From contig NZ_CP012678.1 of assembly GCF_001298525.1 (NCBI RefSeq), positions 2,542,001-2,606,000 of the forward strand: DNA of 64,000 nucleotides, in the 5' to 3' direction. Source of the DNA: Psychrobacter urativorans. GTDB taxonomy: Bacteria; Pseudomonadota; Gammaproteobacteria; Pseudomonadales; Moraxellaceae. The notes beneath the pieces were generated by a model. The model was not told where the DNA came from and made no database searches. It saw nothing but the letters and a program-made list of their open reading frames with translations. This document shows, piece after piece, positions 18,881 to 29,351 of the stretch. The position numbers were made by a program, and so were the translations under genes. Each line of letters opens with the position of its first letter. The first letter of the stretch is position 1.

Positions 18881-19126
18881 TTAGCGGTTAAAATAGTCTT
18901 CGTCATCGAATGAAGGCGCAAAGTTGCCTTGTTCAAGATGTTGCATTTGCGACTGTACCGACCGCTCGTGTTGAATACGCTGATAAATCTCTTCACGATG
19001 TACCGCAATATCTTTTGGCGCATTCACACCAATTCGTACCTGATTGCCTTTAACGCCTAGGACAGTCACACTGACCTCGTCACCAATCATTAAGGTTTCG
19101 CCCACGCGGCGTGTCAAAATTAACAT
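18881..19126 (-). CDS. csrA: Post-transcriptional regulator CsrA, C-terminally extended
   Basis: RNA-binding dimer that blocks or stabilises mRNAs by binding GGA motifs. Residues 1-50 are canonical: [39 protein letters not shown]. The protein is 81 residues against 61 in E. coli; the extra tail is polar, Gln-rich and ends in an acidic/aromatic patch (FDDEDYFNR). Gene order alaS-lysC-csrA is the same as in Pseudomonas and Acinetobacter. AGGAGTGTGACGC precedes the ATG and gives a good ribosome site. Confidence 0.95.
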   Translation of the reverse strand: MLILTRRVGETLMIGDEVSVTVLGVKGNQVRIGVNAPKDIAVHREEIYQRIQHERSVQSQMQHLEQGNFAPSFDDEDYFNR

Positions 19127-19418
19127 GCGTCACACTCCTTATGTCGCATCAACAAGTTATTACTCATTAGATTATATCTCAGTTGCAGGATATCACTTAT
19201 TCATGCGACTTGTAGGTTTTCTAAGATAAAATTGTTTATCTATAAAAATCCGATAGCTAGGAAAATCACCTAGATGCGGTGAATAGTGATGATAATAGGT
19301 AAATTCATTTAGCCCAAATGAACGAATCATTATAAGTGCCAGCATAGAGACTGTCACGGCTTTTCACAAAACTGCGCGGTAAATACTAAGAGCAGCAACT
19401 AAAAGGCAAATAAAAGGT

Positions 19419-19447
19419 AAAAAAATAGGGTCGTAGAAGACCCTATT
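19419..19447 (-). terminator. lysC terminator
   Basis: On the minus strand a 9-bp stem AATAGGGTC/GACCCTATT with a 6-nt loop is followed by a T-run, about 155 bp past lysC. It separates lysC from csrA, so csrA probably has its own promoter in 19127-19418, where I see no other feature. Confidence 0.8.
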
Positions 19448-19602
19448 AAATCAGTAATGGCCAAATATTGTGAATAACGGTTTTGATAAACTATATGCTT
19501 TACCAATTAAAGCTTCTATACATCAAAGGATTTATAACTTACCGCTTTTATCACTAACGATTGTTATCAATAAAGACGGTTATTAATCAAGACTGTTATA
19601 AA

Positions 19603-20889
19603 TTATTGTCCAGCAACTTTAGTGTCACCGTCTACGCGGTCAAGACCAAAAGCAGTATGCAGTGATTTAACCGCTTTTTCTAAATATTGCTCTTGGATAA
19701 GCACTGATACTTTGATTTCGCTGGTTGATATCATTTGGATATTGATATTGTTTTCAGCCAATGTTTGGAACATCAAGCTAGCAACACCTGCGTGTGAGCG
19801 CATGCCAACGCCAACCAATGATACTTTAACGACATCACTGTTACCGATCACTTCTTTAGCACCAATCTCGTCTTTTACTTCTTCATTCAACACTTTCATG
19901 GTTTTTTCCATGTCAGAGCGATTGACGGTGAAGCTAAAATCAGTCATGCCATTGGTCGATAGGTTTTGGACTATCATATCAATTTCGATATTTGCGCGAC
20001 CGATAGGGCTTAAAATTGCCGACGCAATACCAGGGTGATCAGGCACATCGCGTACCACAATTTTTGCTTCATCGCGATTAAAGGCGATACCTGAGATGAT
20101 TGCCTGTTCCATGTTGTCTCCTTCGTCTATCGTAATTAGGGTGCCGACATTGTCTTGAAAGTCTTGATCAAAGCTGCCGTCATTGTCTTCATCAAAGCTA
20201 GACAACACGCGTAACGGTACGCCATATTTACCTGCAAACTCTACCGAGCGAATTTGCAAAATCTTTGAGCCCAAACTCGCCATCTCTAGCATTTCTTCAA
20301 AAGTAATCTTTTCAAGTTTTTTGGCTTTTGAAGTGACCCGTGGATCAGTGGTATAAACGCCATCGACATCAGTATAAATCTGACATTCATCCGCACCCAA
20401 TGCTGCTGCAATCGCAACACCAGTGGTATCAGAACCGCCACGACCTAAAGTGGTCGCATTGCCTTGCTCATCTATACCTTGAAAGCCTGCAACGATAACC
20501 ACATTACCGGCGTCTAATTGCTCACGAATATTTTTATCTTCAATAGACTCGATACGGGCTTTATTATGCGCGCTGTCAGTTTTAATGGCAACTTGGCGAC
20601 CAGTAAAAGACTGTGCGCCAACACCCAGTTCTTTAATCGCCATGGCGAGCAGTGAGATGGATACTTGCTCACCGGTTGACACCATTTGGTCATATTCACG
20701 TGGATCAGGCTGGCTGCTGATTTGGCGTGCCAAGTCGATAAGACGGTTGGTCTCGCCGCTCATAGCAGAAACAACAACGACAATTTGATGACCGTTATCA
20801 TGCCAGCGTTTCACCCGCTTAGCGACATTTTTGATACGGTCGATACTGCCCATTGAGGTGCCGCCGTATTTTTGTACTATTAACGCCAT
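19603..20889 (-). CDS. lysC: Aspartate kinase
   Basis: First step of lysine, threonine, methionine and diaminopimelate synthesis. 428 residues: an amino-acid-kinase domain with [17 protein letters not shown] at the N-terminus, [20 protein letters not shown] and [12 protein letters not shown], then two C-terminal ACT domains (about 265-340 and 345-420) for feedback control by amino acids. Length and layout match the Pseudomonas-type single aspartokinase. Lies 294 bp downstream of alaS. Confidence 0.97.
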   Translation of the reverse strand: MALIVQKYGGTSMGSIDRIKNVAKRVKRWHDNGHQIVVVVSAMSGETNRLIDLARQISSQPDPREYDQMVSTGEQVSISLLAMAIKELGVGAQSFTGRQVAIKTDSAHNKARIESIEDKNIREQLDAGNVVIVAGFQGIDEQGNATTLGRGGSDTTGVAIAAALGADECQIYTDVDGVYTTDPRVTSKAKKLEKITFEEMLEMASLGSKILQIRSVEFAGKYGVPLRVLSSFDEDNDGSFDQDFQDNVGTLITIDEGDNMEQAIISGIAFNRDEAKIVVRDVPDHPGIASAILSPIGRANIEIDMIVQNLSTNGMTDFSFTVNRSDMEKTMKVLNEEVKDEIGAKEVIGNSDVVKVSLVGVGMRSHAGVASLMFQTLAENNINIQMISTSEIKVSVLIQEQYLEKAVKSLHTAFGLDRVDGDTKVAGQ

Positions 20890-21114
20890 AAAATGTACCT
20901 ATTATTATCAAAGGCTCTCGCTCAGCATCAAGCAAAACGAATGTCATTATTGATTGAGTGTATGAAGATAAAGCCTAACTATAAAAAATATAACGATTAT
21001 AAAATAAGTGGTTTTGTAGAATGCTCTGCTGTATTGCCGTTCTTGCTAACCGTTACACGTTATACCATATTTGCACTATAAATTTAAGACAAGACACGAG
21101 CTAAATAGATGGTA

Positions 21115-21139
21115 ATTGGTTATGAGGATCATAACCAAT
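21115..21139. repeat. Hairpin between alaS and lysC
   Basis: Perfect 11-bp inverted repeat (ATTGGTTATGA/TCATAACCAAT) with a 3-nt loop, starting 45 bp after the alaS stop. No T-tract follows on either strand, so it is not a classic terminator; RNA processing, mRNA stabilisation or a protein site are possible. Confidence 0.6.
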
Positions 21140-21183
21140 GGTATCGCGTAGACTGGTGTTTTTAGCAATAACCATTTAACTGC

Positions 21184-23856
21184 TTAACCAAGTTGACTCT
21201 CTAACCAAGCAGGTAGGGCACTGATAACGGTGACGCTATTATCTCCTTTTGATGCACCGCCTTGCGCGTAGTCAGGCTTACCGCCGCCTTTACCACCAAG
21301 CTCACCTGCCAAATGACGAATGATGTCACCGGCTTTGACGCGAGCCATCACAGATTTCGCCACACTTGCCGCTAGTGCCAATTGTTCATCTTTATCACCA
21401 ATGAGAACAATAATGCTATCAGGTAGTTTCGATTTAATATCGTCCATAAGCGTACGAATAGACTTACCATCGACACCGGATAAAGTGCTGATTAAGACGG
21501 GTGTACCCGCGATAGTCTGTACGTCGTCAAGTAAATTGGCGGCTTGGGCACTGGCGATTTTTTGCTCTAAGCGTTCAAGTTGTTTTTCAAGATCACGCTG
21601 TTTATCGCTCATGGTGCGTACGCGCTGGGCAACTTCTGGGCGTTTTACTTTAAGTTGTCCTGCAAGTTCGCTCAATTGCTGCTCGCTTTGTTGAATATAT
21701 TTTACCGCATTCATGCCAGTCACGGCTTCAATGCGGCGAATACCTGCGGCAATACCGCCCTCGCTAGTAATTTTTAACAGTCCAATATCACCCGTACGCT
21801 GCACATGCAAACCGCCACACAGCTCAATCGAGAATGGCTGCTGCTTACCATCAACGATAACATCCGTACCCATGGTTAGAACGCGAACATCGCTACCGTA
21901 TTTTTCACCAAACAATGCCATGGCGCCTTTATCCATCGCTTTATCAATAGACATATTTTCGATACAAGCAGGGGCATTGGCTTGAATTTGCTCATTAACT
22001 AAGCGTTCAATTTTGCTGAGTTCGGCAGGGCTAACAGGCTTATCATAAGAAAAGTCAAAACGCAGGACTTCACTTGATACCAACGAGCCTTTTTGGGTCA
22101 CGTCGCTGCCCAATACTTGACGTAAAGCTGCGTGCAATAAATGCGTCGCAGAGTGATTTTTGGCACTTGCCGAGCGAATACTAGACAGCACTTGCGCATC
22201 AGCCACTTGCTTGGCATTTATTTCGCCCATGGTGACGACACCATAATGAATAATCGCTTGCCCTGATTTTTTGGTATCTTGCACTTCGAACACACCAGAC
22301 GCACTGCGAATTTCGCCAAGCTCACCGACTTGTCCGCCACCTTCAGCATAAAATGGCGTACGGTCAAGAACAATAACGCCTTCCATCCCTTCAGCTAAGC
22401 TATCAACCGCTTTACCGTCTTGATAAAGCGCAACGATATTGACATTATCGTCATGCAATTGCTCATAGCCAATAAAGGTCGTTGGCGTCTCGACTTGAAT
22501 GACACTGCTATAATCAACGTCAAATTTTCCGGCATCACGCGCGCGCTCACGTTGCGCTTGCATGTGTTCATCAAACTCGGCTTCATCGATACGAATACCG
22601 CGCTCACGCGTAATATCTGCGGTCAAATCAACAGGGAAGCCGTAAGTATCATATAACTTAAATGCTGCTTCACCTGACAATACATCGCCATCTTGTAAAC
22701 CTTCAAGCTCAGTAGCTAATAAACGTAAACCTTGAGCCAAGGTTTTAGCAAATTGGGTTTCTTCTTTTTGAATGGCGTTTTCAATTACGCTTTGTTTGGC
22801 GACAAGTTCAGGATAAGCCGTGCCCATCTCTGCTACTAATGGCGCAACCATTTGATAAAAGAAATCGCTTTCTGCGCCAAGCTTATTACCATGACGCACT
22901 GCACGACGAATAATACGGCGCAGCACATAGCCACGACCTTCGTTGCCTGGCATCACGCCATCAGCAATCAAAAATGATACCGCACGGATATGATCGGCAA
23001 TCACTTTTAACGATGATTGTTGCTCATTATTAATGCCTAAAATCTTAGCAGCCGCATCCATCAAATGGGTAAATAAGTCGATTTGATAATTGCCGTGAAC
23101 GCCTTGCATGATGGCGCTTATACGCTCAAGTCCCATACCAGTATCAACACTTGGTGCCGGTAGTGGCAACATCGTACCGTCTTTTTGGCGATTAAACTGC
23201 ATAAACACGCAGTTCCAAATCTCAATATAGCGGTCGCCATCTTCTTCAGGTGTACCGGGTAATCCACCTTCGATATCGGCACCGTGGTCATAAAATACTT
23301 CGGTACAAGGACCACAAGGACCGGTATCACCCATCGTCCAGAAGTTATCCGAGGCGTATGGTGTGCCTTTATTATCGCCAATACGAATAATACGTTCTGC
23401 TGGCAAGCCGATTTCGTTGTGCCAAATATCAAAGGCTTCATCGTCAGTATGATAAATGGTCACGTACAAACGCGTTTTATCAATTGCCAACCAATTGTCA
23501 GCGGTTAAGAACTCCCAAATATAGGCGATACCTGCTTGCTTAAAGTAGTCACCGAAAGAGAAATTACCGAGCATCTCAAAAAAAGTATGATGGCGGGCGG
23601 TATAGCCAACATTATCCAAGTCATTATGCTTACCACCAGCGCGCACACACTTTTGTGAGGTCACGGCACGCGTATAGTCGCGAGGTTCCATACCCAAAAA
23701 GGTCTCTTTGAACTGATTCATACCCGCATTGGTAAATAATAGCGTCGGGTCATTATGCGGAATCAGACTTGATGATGGAACTGGGGTATGCTGCTTGCTT
23801 ATAAAAAAATTTATAAAGGCTTGGCGAATATCGGCTGAGCGAAATGGCTGGCTCAC
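21184..23856 (-). CDS. alaS: Alanyl-tRNA synthetase
   Basis: Charges tRNA-Ala. 890 residues. Class II catalytic core at the N-terminus ([31 protein letters not shown]). Editing domain with the zinc ligands HSATH and CGGLH. C-terminal oligomerisation domain with coiled coil ([16 protein letters not shown]) and Gly-rich end ([18 protein letters not shown]). Start is a GTG (23854-23856) preceded by AAGGAG at the right distance. First of the alaS-lysC-csrA series. Confidence 0.97.
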   Translation of the reverse strand: MSQPFRSADIRQAFINFFISKQHTPVPSSSLIPHNDPTLLFTNAGMNQFKETFLGMEPRDYTRAVTSQKCVRAGGKHNDLDNVGYTARHHTFFEMLGNFSFGDYFKQAGIAYIWEFLTADNWLAIDKTRLYVTIYHTDDEAFDIWHNEIGLPAERIIRIGDNKGTPYASDNFWTMGDTGPCGPCTEVFYDHGADIEGGLPGTPEEDGDRYIEIWNCVFMQFNRQKDGTMLPLPAPSVDTGMGLERISAIMQGVHGNYQIDLFTHLMDAAAKILGINNEQQSSLKVIADHIRAVSFLIADGVMPGNEGRGYVLRRIIRRAVRHGNKLGAESDFFYQMVAPLVAEMGTAYPELVAKQSVIENAIQKEETQFAKTLAQGLRLLATELEGLQDGDVLSGEAAFKLYDTYGFPVDLTADITRERGIRIDEAEFDEHMQAQRERARDAGKFDVDYSSVIQVETPTTFIGYEQLHDDNVNIVALYQDGKAVDSLAEGMEGVIVLDRTPFYAEGGGQVGELGEIRSASGVFEVQDTKKSGQAIIHYGVVTMGEINAKQVADAQVLSSIRSASAKNHSATHLLHAALRQVLGSDVTQKGSLVSSEVLRFDFSYDKPVSPAELSKIERLVNEQIQANAPACIENMSIDKAMDKGAMALFGEKYGSDVRVLTMGTDVIVDGKQQPFSIELCGGLHVQRTGDIGLLKITSEGGIAAGIRRIEAVTGMNAVKYIQQSEQQLSELAGQLKVKRPEVAQRVRTMSDKQRDLEKQLERLEQKIASAQAANLLDDVQTIAGTPVLISTLSGVDGKSIRTLMDDIKSKLPDSIIVLIGDKDEQLALAASVAKSVMARVKAGDIIRHLAGELGGKGGGKPDYAQGGASKGDNSVTVISALPAWLESQLG

Positions 23857-23977
23857 AGCGGCTCCTTACTGGCGGATAGAATGAATGAGAAGTAAATAAA
23901 ATAATTTTGCCAGCGATTTTAGCACACTCGGCTAAGCTCTTGGCAAACGATATGCTTGGGTGGGTATTATTCAGCAT

Positions 23978-24038
23978 GGTAAGTAAGTATTAAGAGTAAG
24001 TATTGAAAGTAAATATTATGAGTAAGTACTGTAAGTTA
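23978..24038. repeat. Degenerate short repeats of AGTAAGTATT
   Basis: Four to five imperfect copies of about 11-13 bp built on AGTAAGTATT lie in the gap between alaS and the DUF389 gene. Probably simple-sequence drift. Confidence 0.5.
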
Positions 24039-24068
24039 GCTATTCTGAAAAATAGTGGACTCTATAAT

Positions 24069-25643
24069 CTAATTGGTTAAAATATTCGCATCCGTCTTAT
24101 CGAGCTTATCTTGTATCAGCGGATTGGATTCGATGACTTGTACGGGAAGATATTGTAGCTGTAGCTTAATAGGTAAGTAGTTGGGAAAATTATCATGTAT
24201 ATCTTGAGTAATTGACGCCTCAATCTGCTGCACATCATAAGCGCTAGGCGTTGTTTCTCCACGAATAACGGCACGAATAATCTGCTTGCCATCTGCTTTG
24301 TCAAATTGTGTATTGGTCAGTACATTACCCTTGCTTTCAAAGTAACTACTAATCGTCTGTTTAACATGATTCTCAAAAGTCTGCTGCCGAGCACTGGTGT
24401 TTAAATTGATCGTGAGATAAACACCCAAACCAATCAATAATAATACAGTGACCGCATTACGTCGCAGAAAGGTGAAAAAGGTATTTGATTTATAATCGTC
24501 ATCAACCAAACGCCTAAAACCTAAAAACCATAACACCATCGCATTGGTAAATTGAATCGCAATAATATTCGTAATGGCCAATAGTAGCGCCCCCAAACCA
24601 AGTTGCCCCTCGCCATTGGCAAATAAAATACCACTTGCGGCTAGTGGTGGTACCAAAGCGGTAGCAACTGCAACCCCAACGACGGCTACAGAAAGATTGG
24701 GGGAGACCATGGCATAAGCACCCGCTGTACCGCCAGCAAGCGCTATCATAAGATCCATAGAGGTTGGCTGAGTACGTGAGAGAACTTCAGCAGTAAGCGG
24801 CTCGCCTTGATGTAACCAACCAACGATATAGCCTACAAATATGACCAAAGATATGCCTGCCGCAACGGTAAATAGCGACTTACGCAGCAACGGCATTCGA
24901 TAATCAATAATCGCTAGTGCAACCCCCGTAATCGGTCCTAGCATCATGGCAACGAGCATCGCCCCAATAACTACTGCTACTGAATTGGCAATCAGTCCAT
25001 AACTGGCAATAATGGCGGACAGAAAGTTCATCACAAAGTACATTTTGCTTGGTAGCGCATTGGCTTCAATGGAAATCCGTACTTCAGGATAATCTATTTT
25101 TTTATGGTTGAATTGTTCCGCTACGAACTGCTTATACGACTCAAGTTTGGCTTCTTTTTTTTCTATTATTTTTTCTACTACTTTTTCTTCCTCTTTTTCG
25201 AGGATTGCTGTTTTTGGTGTTTCATTCTCTTCATCAATATCTTGAGAAGCGGTATCTTGAGCTGCGTCGTTAGTGGGTGACGCTGTATAAAGATTTTCTT
25301 TAACCACCACTTCTTCAGGCTGACTGGCATCCTCAAGCTGAAGGTCGCTATTATTTTCGTGTTGAGGTTCTGAGTTGAGCACTTTGATAGCGATTTGGGT
25401 TTCAGGATTTGGGGTCTCTAACGTAGCGATGGCAATATCGGGGCTTGGTGACGTTAGGGTTATCTTAGGTTCAGGCATCTGTGTTTCTGCAGTTTCTGCA
25501 TCATTATCGTTATTGGCATTATCAATTTTTTGATTCATATCTTCTGCCTCTCCCGTACTTGACACAGAATCAGTAGCATTGCTTTCAGGCGTAGCAATGT
25601 GATTTTGACCATTTTGATTGTCTTTTGCAGAAGGTAATGGCAT
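24069..25643 (-). CDS. DUF389 multi-pass membrane protein with long acidic N-tail
   Basis: 524 residues. The C-terminal two thirds is a DUF389 (TIGR00341-type) membrane domain of about six helices starting near residue 200: MYFVMNFLSAIIASYGLIAN, VVIGAMLVAMMLGPITGVAL, and TALVPPLAASGILFANG. Before it lie about 190 residues rich in Glu, Asp, Asn, Thr and Pro with no predicted fold, ending in a charged Glu/Lys helix (EKEEEKVVEKIIEKKEAK). A soluble segment of about 90 residues follows the last helix. The family has no established function; transport has been suggested. Single gene with ATG at 25641-25643. Confidence 0.85.
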   Translation of the reverse strand: MPLPSAKDNQNGQNHIATPESNATDSVSSTGEAEDMNQKIDNANNDNDAETAETQMPEPKITLTSPSPDIAIATLETPNPETQIAIKVLNSEPQHENNSDLQLEDASQPEEVVVKENLYTASPTNDAAQDTASQDIDEENETPKTAILEKEEEKVVEKIIEKKEAKLESYKQFVAEQFNHKKIDYPEVRISIEANALPSKMYFVMNFLSAIIASYGLIANSVAVVIGAMLVAMMLGPITGVALAIIDYRMPLLRKSLFTVAAGISLVIFVGYIVGWLHQGEPLTAEVLSRTQPTSMDLMIALAGGTAGAYAMVSPNLSVAVVGVAVATALVPPLAASGILFANGEGQLGLGALLLAITNIIAIQFTNAMVLWFLGFRRLVDDDYKSNTFFTFLRRNAVTVLLLIGLGVYLTINLNTSARQQTFENHVKQTISSYFESKGNVLTNTQFDKADGKQIIRAVIRGETTPSAYDVQQIEASITQDIHDNFPNYLPIKLQLQYLPVQVIESNPLIQDKLDKTDANILTN

Positions 25644-25779
25644 GGCAATAGGTCTTTATCAAGAAAATAAAAGTAAGACTCTATTGTAAGGATAAATGAA
25701 TAAAAACCTAACATTTATTGAATAAGTATTTTGAATAACGCGTATCGGTGGCGTGATAGCATTTATGAGGACATTAAGA

Positions 25780-25813
25780 AGAGAAATACGAAAAGGAGAG
25801 AAATACGAAAAGG
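25780..25813. repeat. Perfect 17-bp tandem duplication
   Basis: AGAGAAATACGAAAAGG occurs twice head to tail, upstream of the DUF389 gene. Purine-rich. The remaining bases of 25644-25997 show nothing else. Confidence 0.9.
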
Positions 25814-25997
25814 AGGGATAATAAACTAGAGAAATCGACGATTTTTGCAGGACCTCAACTAACTCCATAATATTATCATGGTTTTAAACGAAAGTCAGTC
25901 ACTATAAATAGCCAACGCGTCTACAAGAAAGGCTTACTATTGGTATGGATATAGCGTATAAAGGTGTTATACCCACACATAATATGAGGATTACATC

Positions 25998-26210
25998 ATG
26001 AACTGGCCACTATTCTCTGTCATCTATTCAATAGCAGCAACCGTTATCACTGGTGTGTTGATGATTACAGCACTGTTATCTCCATTTAACCAAATTCCAC
26101 ATATACAAATGGCAGTGGCGGTTGGTATATTAATCTCTATTCCTGTTGGGTTGTTTTTCACCAAAAAAGTGGGCAGTATTACCGGCAATGAGGAAGGTTA
26201 TAAAGTTTAA
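25998..26210 (+). CDS. Small two-helix membrane protein
   Basis: 70 residues with two hydrophobic segments: SVIYSIAATVITGVLMITAL and MAVAVGILISIPVGLFF. It ends in a short polar tail (KKVGSITGNEEGYKV). A ribosome site (GAGGA) precedes the ATG and a strong terminator follows, so it is probably a real gene. I do not recognise a family; such proteins are often annotated as hypothetical in Moraxellaceae. Confidence 0.7.
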   Translation: MNWPLFSVIYSIAATVITGVLMITALLSPFNQIPHIQMAVAVGILISIPVGLFFTKKVGSITGNEEGYKV

Positions 26211-26260
26211 GGCATCGTTTATTGATACATTTGGCGCATAATCATTAATGATTTAAACGC

Positions 26261-26290
26261 AAAAAAGACCTTTTAAAAGGTCTTTTTTTT
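26261..26290. terminator. Bidirectional terminator
   Basis: A6, stem GACCTTTT/AAAAGGTC, T8, between the convergent small membrane protein gene and the L,D-transpeptidase gene. Confidence 0.9.
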
Positions 26291-26320
26291 GATTATAAAA
26301 ATATATTTAAACGACAGTCA

Positions 26321-27664
26321 CTATTTTAGCTCAACTGTCGCGCCATTTTCGATATTGGCATACACTTCTAGTACGTCCCAGTTGGTCAAGCGGACGCAGC
26401 CTGCTGATGCTTGGCGGCTAATGCCTTCAGGTTTAGGTGAACCGTGTAGACCATAAGAAGGTTTAGACAATCCCATCCATACTACACCAACGGGGCTATT
26501 TGGACCTGGTGGTAGCATGTGTACTTTTTTCTGATCGCCTTCACCAACGGTGGCTTTATACCAAGGCATTTTTACTTTATTCACGATTTTAAAGGTGCCT
26601 TGCGGTGATGGCGTGCTGTCACTACCGACTGTGGTTGGATAGGTGGCGACCAGTTTGTCACCATTATAGGCGTATAGCGTTTTATCTGCTTTACTAGCGA
26701 CCACACGAGTGATGCGTTCTTTTAGCGGCGCACGCGTGTTAAGGACGGTAATCGTCTCGCCTGCTTTATAGCCTTTATTTTTATTTAACTTATCAAGGTA
26801 GCGTACGTCCATATGGAAGCGTTCACCCAGCATCTCTTTGATATCTTGATAATACAAACCTTTCATCTTAGACTTTTCTTCTGCGCCTGCTGGAGTCACC
26901 GCAAAATTAGTATTGATATCTTCATCAGTCAAAGTGTAAGTCACCAAAACGGGCTTATTAGCAGGAATGTTCTTATTAAGGGCATCCCATGTTGCTTGAT
27001 CCATTTTACCGGTTGCTGGCAAGCCTCTCATATTTTGAAAGTTAATCAAGGCTTTTTTGCTGTTCATACCCCAACCGCCATCAATCGCGCCCGGAGAAGC
27101 ATGATTCCAATCCAGCAAGGCTTGCATTTTGATGGTCATTGCTGAGTTGACGTTCATGTTCGGCGTCCACGTCGCCTCATTTACTTGCTTGGCATAGCTT
27201 GAGAGATTCAGCGTTGTGTGTTTTTTACCATCGATATCGGCGATACTTTTGATGGCAGCGTCGTTGCTGGCATCTTGAAGTTGTCCGGCATCAGGTAATG
27301 CAAAACCCTGTGAATCAGCTGAGTTAAAAGATGCGGAGCTGCTCGGATCAGCGACCACTTGACCGCCACTGATGTCATCAGACTGTCCGTCTTTGCGCGT
27401 TAACTCTTCAACGCTCATATTATCAGCGGCAAGTTTAGGCTTATTCGCAGGTTTGGCTATAGCAGCGCTACTACTGGTTGTTGAGCGGTTACGATTTTCC
27501 TGAATTTCAAGGCTAGTTTTTACAGCTAGACTAGGTAGATTGTTTACAGTGCGCACTGGTAAAGTGCGATTACTATCAATAGGTGCGGCAAGAGCGCTGA
27601 TGCTGATAGTAGCACTCAAGGCAGTGATTGACATAGAAATAATAAGTGGCTTTATTTTCATCAT
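26321..27664 (-). CDS. L,D-transpeptidase (YkuD) with peptidoglycan-binding domain
   Basis: Periplasmic enzyme that makes 3-3 peptidoglycan cross-links or attaches proteins to the wall. 447 residues. Signal peptide 1-26 (ending ISALAA), Ser/Asn-rich linker, PG_binding_1-like domain at about 170-225 (AIDGGWGMNSKKALINFQNM), a LysM-like stretch around 290-305, then the YkuD domain at about 312-445. Catalytic Cys423 lies in SAGCVRL and the conserved His407 in LHGSP. Most YkuD enzymes have a His just before Gly-Cys (SHGC); here it is Ala. Single gene. Could serve in stress-time wall repair; exact substrate unknown. Confidence 0.9.
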   Translation of the reverse strand: MMKIKPLIISMSITALSATISISALAAPIDSNRTLPVRTVNNLPSLAVKTSLEIQENRNRSTTSSSAAIAKPANKPKLAADNMSVEELTRKDGQSDDISGGQVVADPSSSASFNSADSQGFALPDAGQLQDASNDAAIKSIADIDGKKHTTLNLSSYAKQVNEATWTPNMNVNSAMTIKMQALLDWNHASPGAIDGGWGMNSKKALINFQNMRGLPATGKMDQATWDALNKNIPANKPVLVTYTLTDEDINTNFAVTPAGAEEKSKMKGLYYQDIKEMLGERFHMDVRYLDKLNKNKGYKAGETITVLNTRAPLKERITRVVASKADKTLYAYNGDKLVATYPTTVGSDSTPSPQGTFKIVNKVKMPWYKATVGEGDQKKVHMLPPGPNSPVGVVWMGLSKPSYGLHGSPKPEGISRQASAGCVRLTNWDVLEVYANIENGATVELK

Positions 27665-28064
27665 ATTGAGTCACAGTTGAAGGTTATAATGGGGCTATTA
27701 TGCGCATAATTCGGGCGCTTCGCAAATTTTTGATACATCTTTTTGTAGTGATATAACGTTAAGTATGAGTTGCTGACGTATCGAATACAATTTGGCAATG
27801 ATTGGGTTATGCTCTATCTGCAATATTGCGTCAGGCTTGATTTAGTAAGTTTTGAATAAGGTCATACAGCGAGCGAATAAGTGCCGTATGAAGTCCTCGT
27901 AATAGGATAAAAGTAGCTTTTATTCAAGTAAATATTTGAGTAAGTCTTAAAGTAAATTCTACAGTTATTGGCGCTGCATAACGTTTATGTCTATAATGCG
28001 CTAACCGTATTTTAATTAACCAATTAGCATGTAACCAATGAGCATGTAATCAATAAGGTGAGTT
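27665..28064. other. Gene-free divergent region
   Basis: 400 bp between the divergent L,D-transpeptidase and prmB genes. No ORF, RNA or hairpin I can support; promoters for both genes should lie here. Confidence 0.45.
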
Positions 28065-29249
28065 ATGTCAGAACACCAGACTATCAGTGCAGAAGATTTT
28101 CAGAATCAATATTTTAGCGGTCATGATTCGCATGAATTTGATGTTGATTTAGATAGTGACTCAGCATCGGACGAGACTGGATTGCTCACTGAGCATACCC
28201 AATTTGCTAATTTGCATGCAGAACTCGAGGAAGCTCGTGAGCAGTTATTTAGTATTCGCGATTTTATCCGCTTTGGTGTCACGCAATTGCGCAATTATGA
28301 GGTAGTGGTAGCGCAAGGAACAACCGACGAATTCGCTGAAGCCTCAGCCATTGTCATGCATTCTTTATCGCTAGATTGGTCGGCTGATGAGCAAATCTTG
28401 GACTGTCGTTTGACGTCCTCAGAAAAGCAGGCAGTATTGGCATTGTTAGAAGAGCGTATTGCTGAACGTAAGCCACTAAGTTATTTGATTAATTTAGCCT
28501 ATTTTTGTGATTTGCCATTTTATGTGGATGAACGCGTCTTAATTCCACGTTCACCTATTGCTGAGCTGATTCAACAGCAGTTTTATCCTTATTTTGATGC
28601 CAATGAGTTGGCAAAGCCACTTGGTAAAAAGGGCACTGAGCAGGCGTCAAAATTCTATGAGCATGGGTTAGAGGTGATGCAATTGTCACAGCCTGAGCGC
28701 ATTTTGGATATGTGTACCGGTTCTGGTTGTATTGCTATTGCACTGGCAACGCGTTTTGTCGATGCATTGGTTGATGCTGTTGATATTGATAAAGGCGCGT
28801 TGGAAGTGGCAATGGTCAACGTTGATCATCATGACCTAAATCATCAAGTGAATGTGATTGAGTCTGACTTATTTGCCAAGCTTCCACCTGAGCATCAATA
28901 TGAGCTTATCGTGACCAATCCACCGTACGTGGATGCGGCGATTATGGCAGACTTACCACCTGAGTTTTTATATGAGCCTGAGCATGCGCTAGCCGCTGGT
29001 CAAGATGGACTGGACTTGGTACATCGTATTTTATTTGAAGCGGCTGATTACTTAAGTCCAGAAGGCTTACTGATTTGTGAAGTTGGTGATAGCGAGTGGG
29101 CATTGAATCAAGCATACCCTGATATTCAGTTTGATTGGCTTAAATTTGCCAATGGTGGTCATGGCATATTTGCGATTACGTTTGATGAATTAACCGCACA
29201 CCGTAACTTATTTGCGCATTATGTACAGCTATTAGACAATAGTCAGTAA
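28065..29249 (+). CDS. prmB: Ribosomal protein L3 glutamine methyltransferase
   Basis: N5-methylates a Gln of ribosomal protein L3. 394 residues against about 310 in E. coli. Residues 1-50 are an acidic extension (FDVDLDSDSASDETG) absent from the usual enzyme, then the helical PrmB N-domain, then a Rossmann methyltransferase with LDMCTGSGCIAIALATRF (motif I), VDAVDIDKGAL and the catalytic VTNPPYVD. PrmB rather than PrmC because of its place directly upstream of aroC, as in enterics and pseudomonads. ATG at 28065 with GGTGAG upstream. Confidence 0.92.
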   Translation: MSEHQTISAEDFQNQYFSGHDSHEFDVDLDSDSASDETGLLTEHTQFANLHAELEEAREQLFSIRDFIRFGVTQLRNYEVVVAQGTTDEFAEASAIVMHSLSLDWSADEQILDCRLTSSEKQAVLALLEERIAERKPLSYLINLAYFCDLPFYVDERVLIPRSPIAELIQQQFYPYFDANELAKPLGKKGTEQASKFYEHGLEVMQLSQPERILDMCTGSGCIAIALATRFVDALVDAVDIDKGALEVAMVNVDHHDLNHQVNVIESDLFAKLPPEHQYELIVTNPPYVDAAIMADLPPEFLYEPEHALAAGQDGLDLVHRILFEAADYLSPEGLLICEVGDSEWALNQAYPDIQFDWLKFANGGHGIFAITFDELTAHRNLFAHYVQLLDNSQ

Positions 29250-29351
29250 TAGCGTTTAATAGTAGTCATGGCTAATGAGTGATGACTACTTATTTATAGA
29301 AAAACGAATAATAAATACCAATCGATATCTTTTACCCGTTTAAGGACAAAC

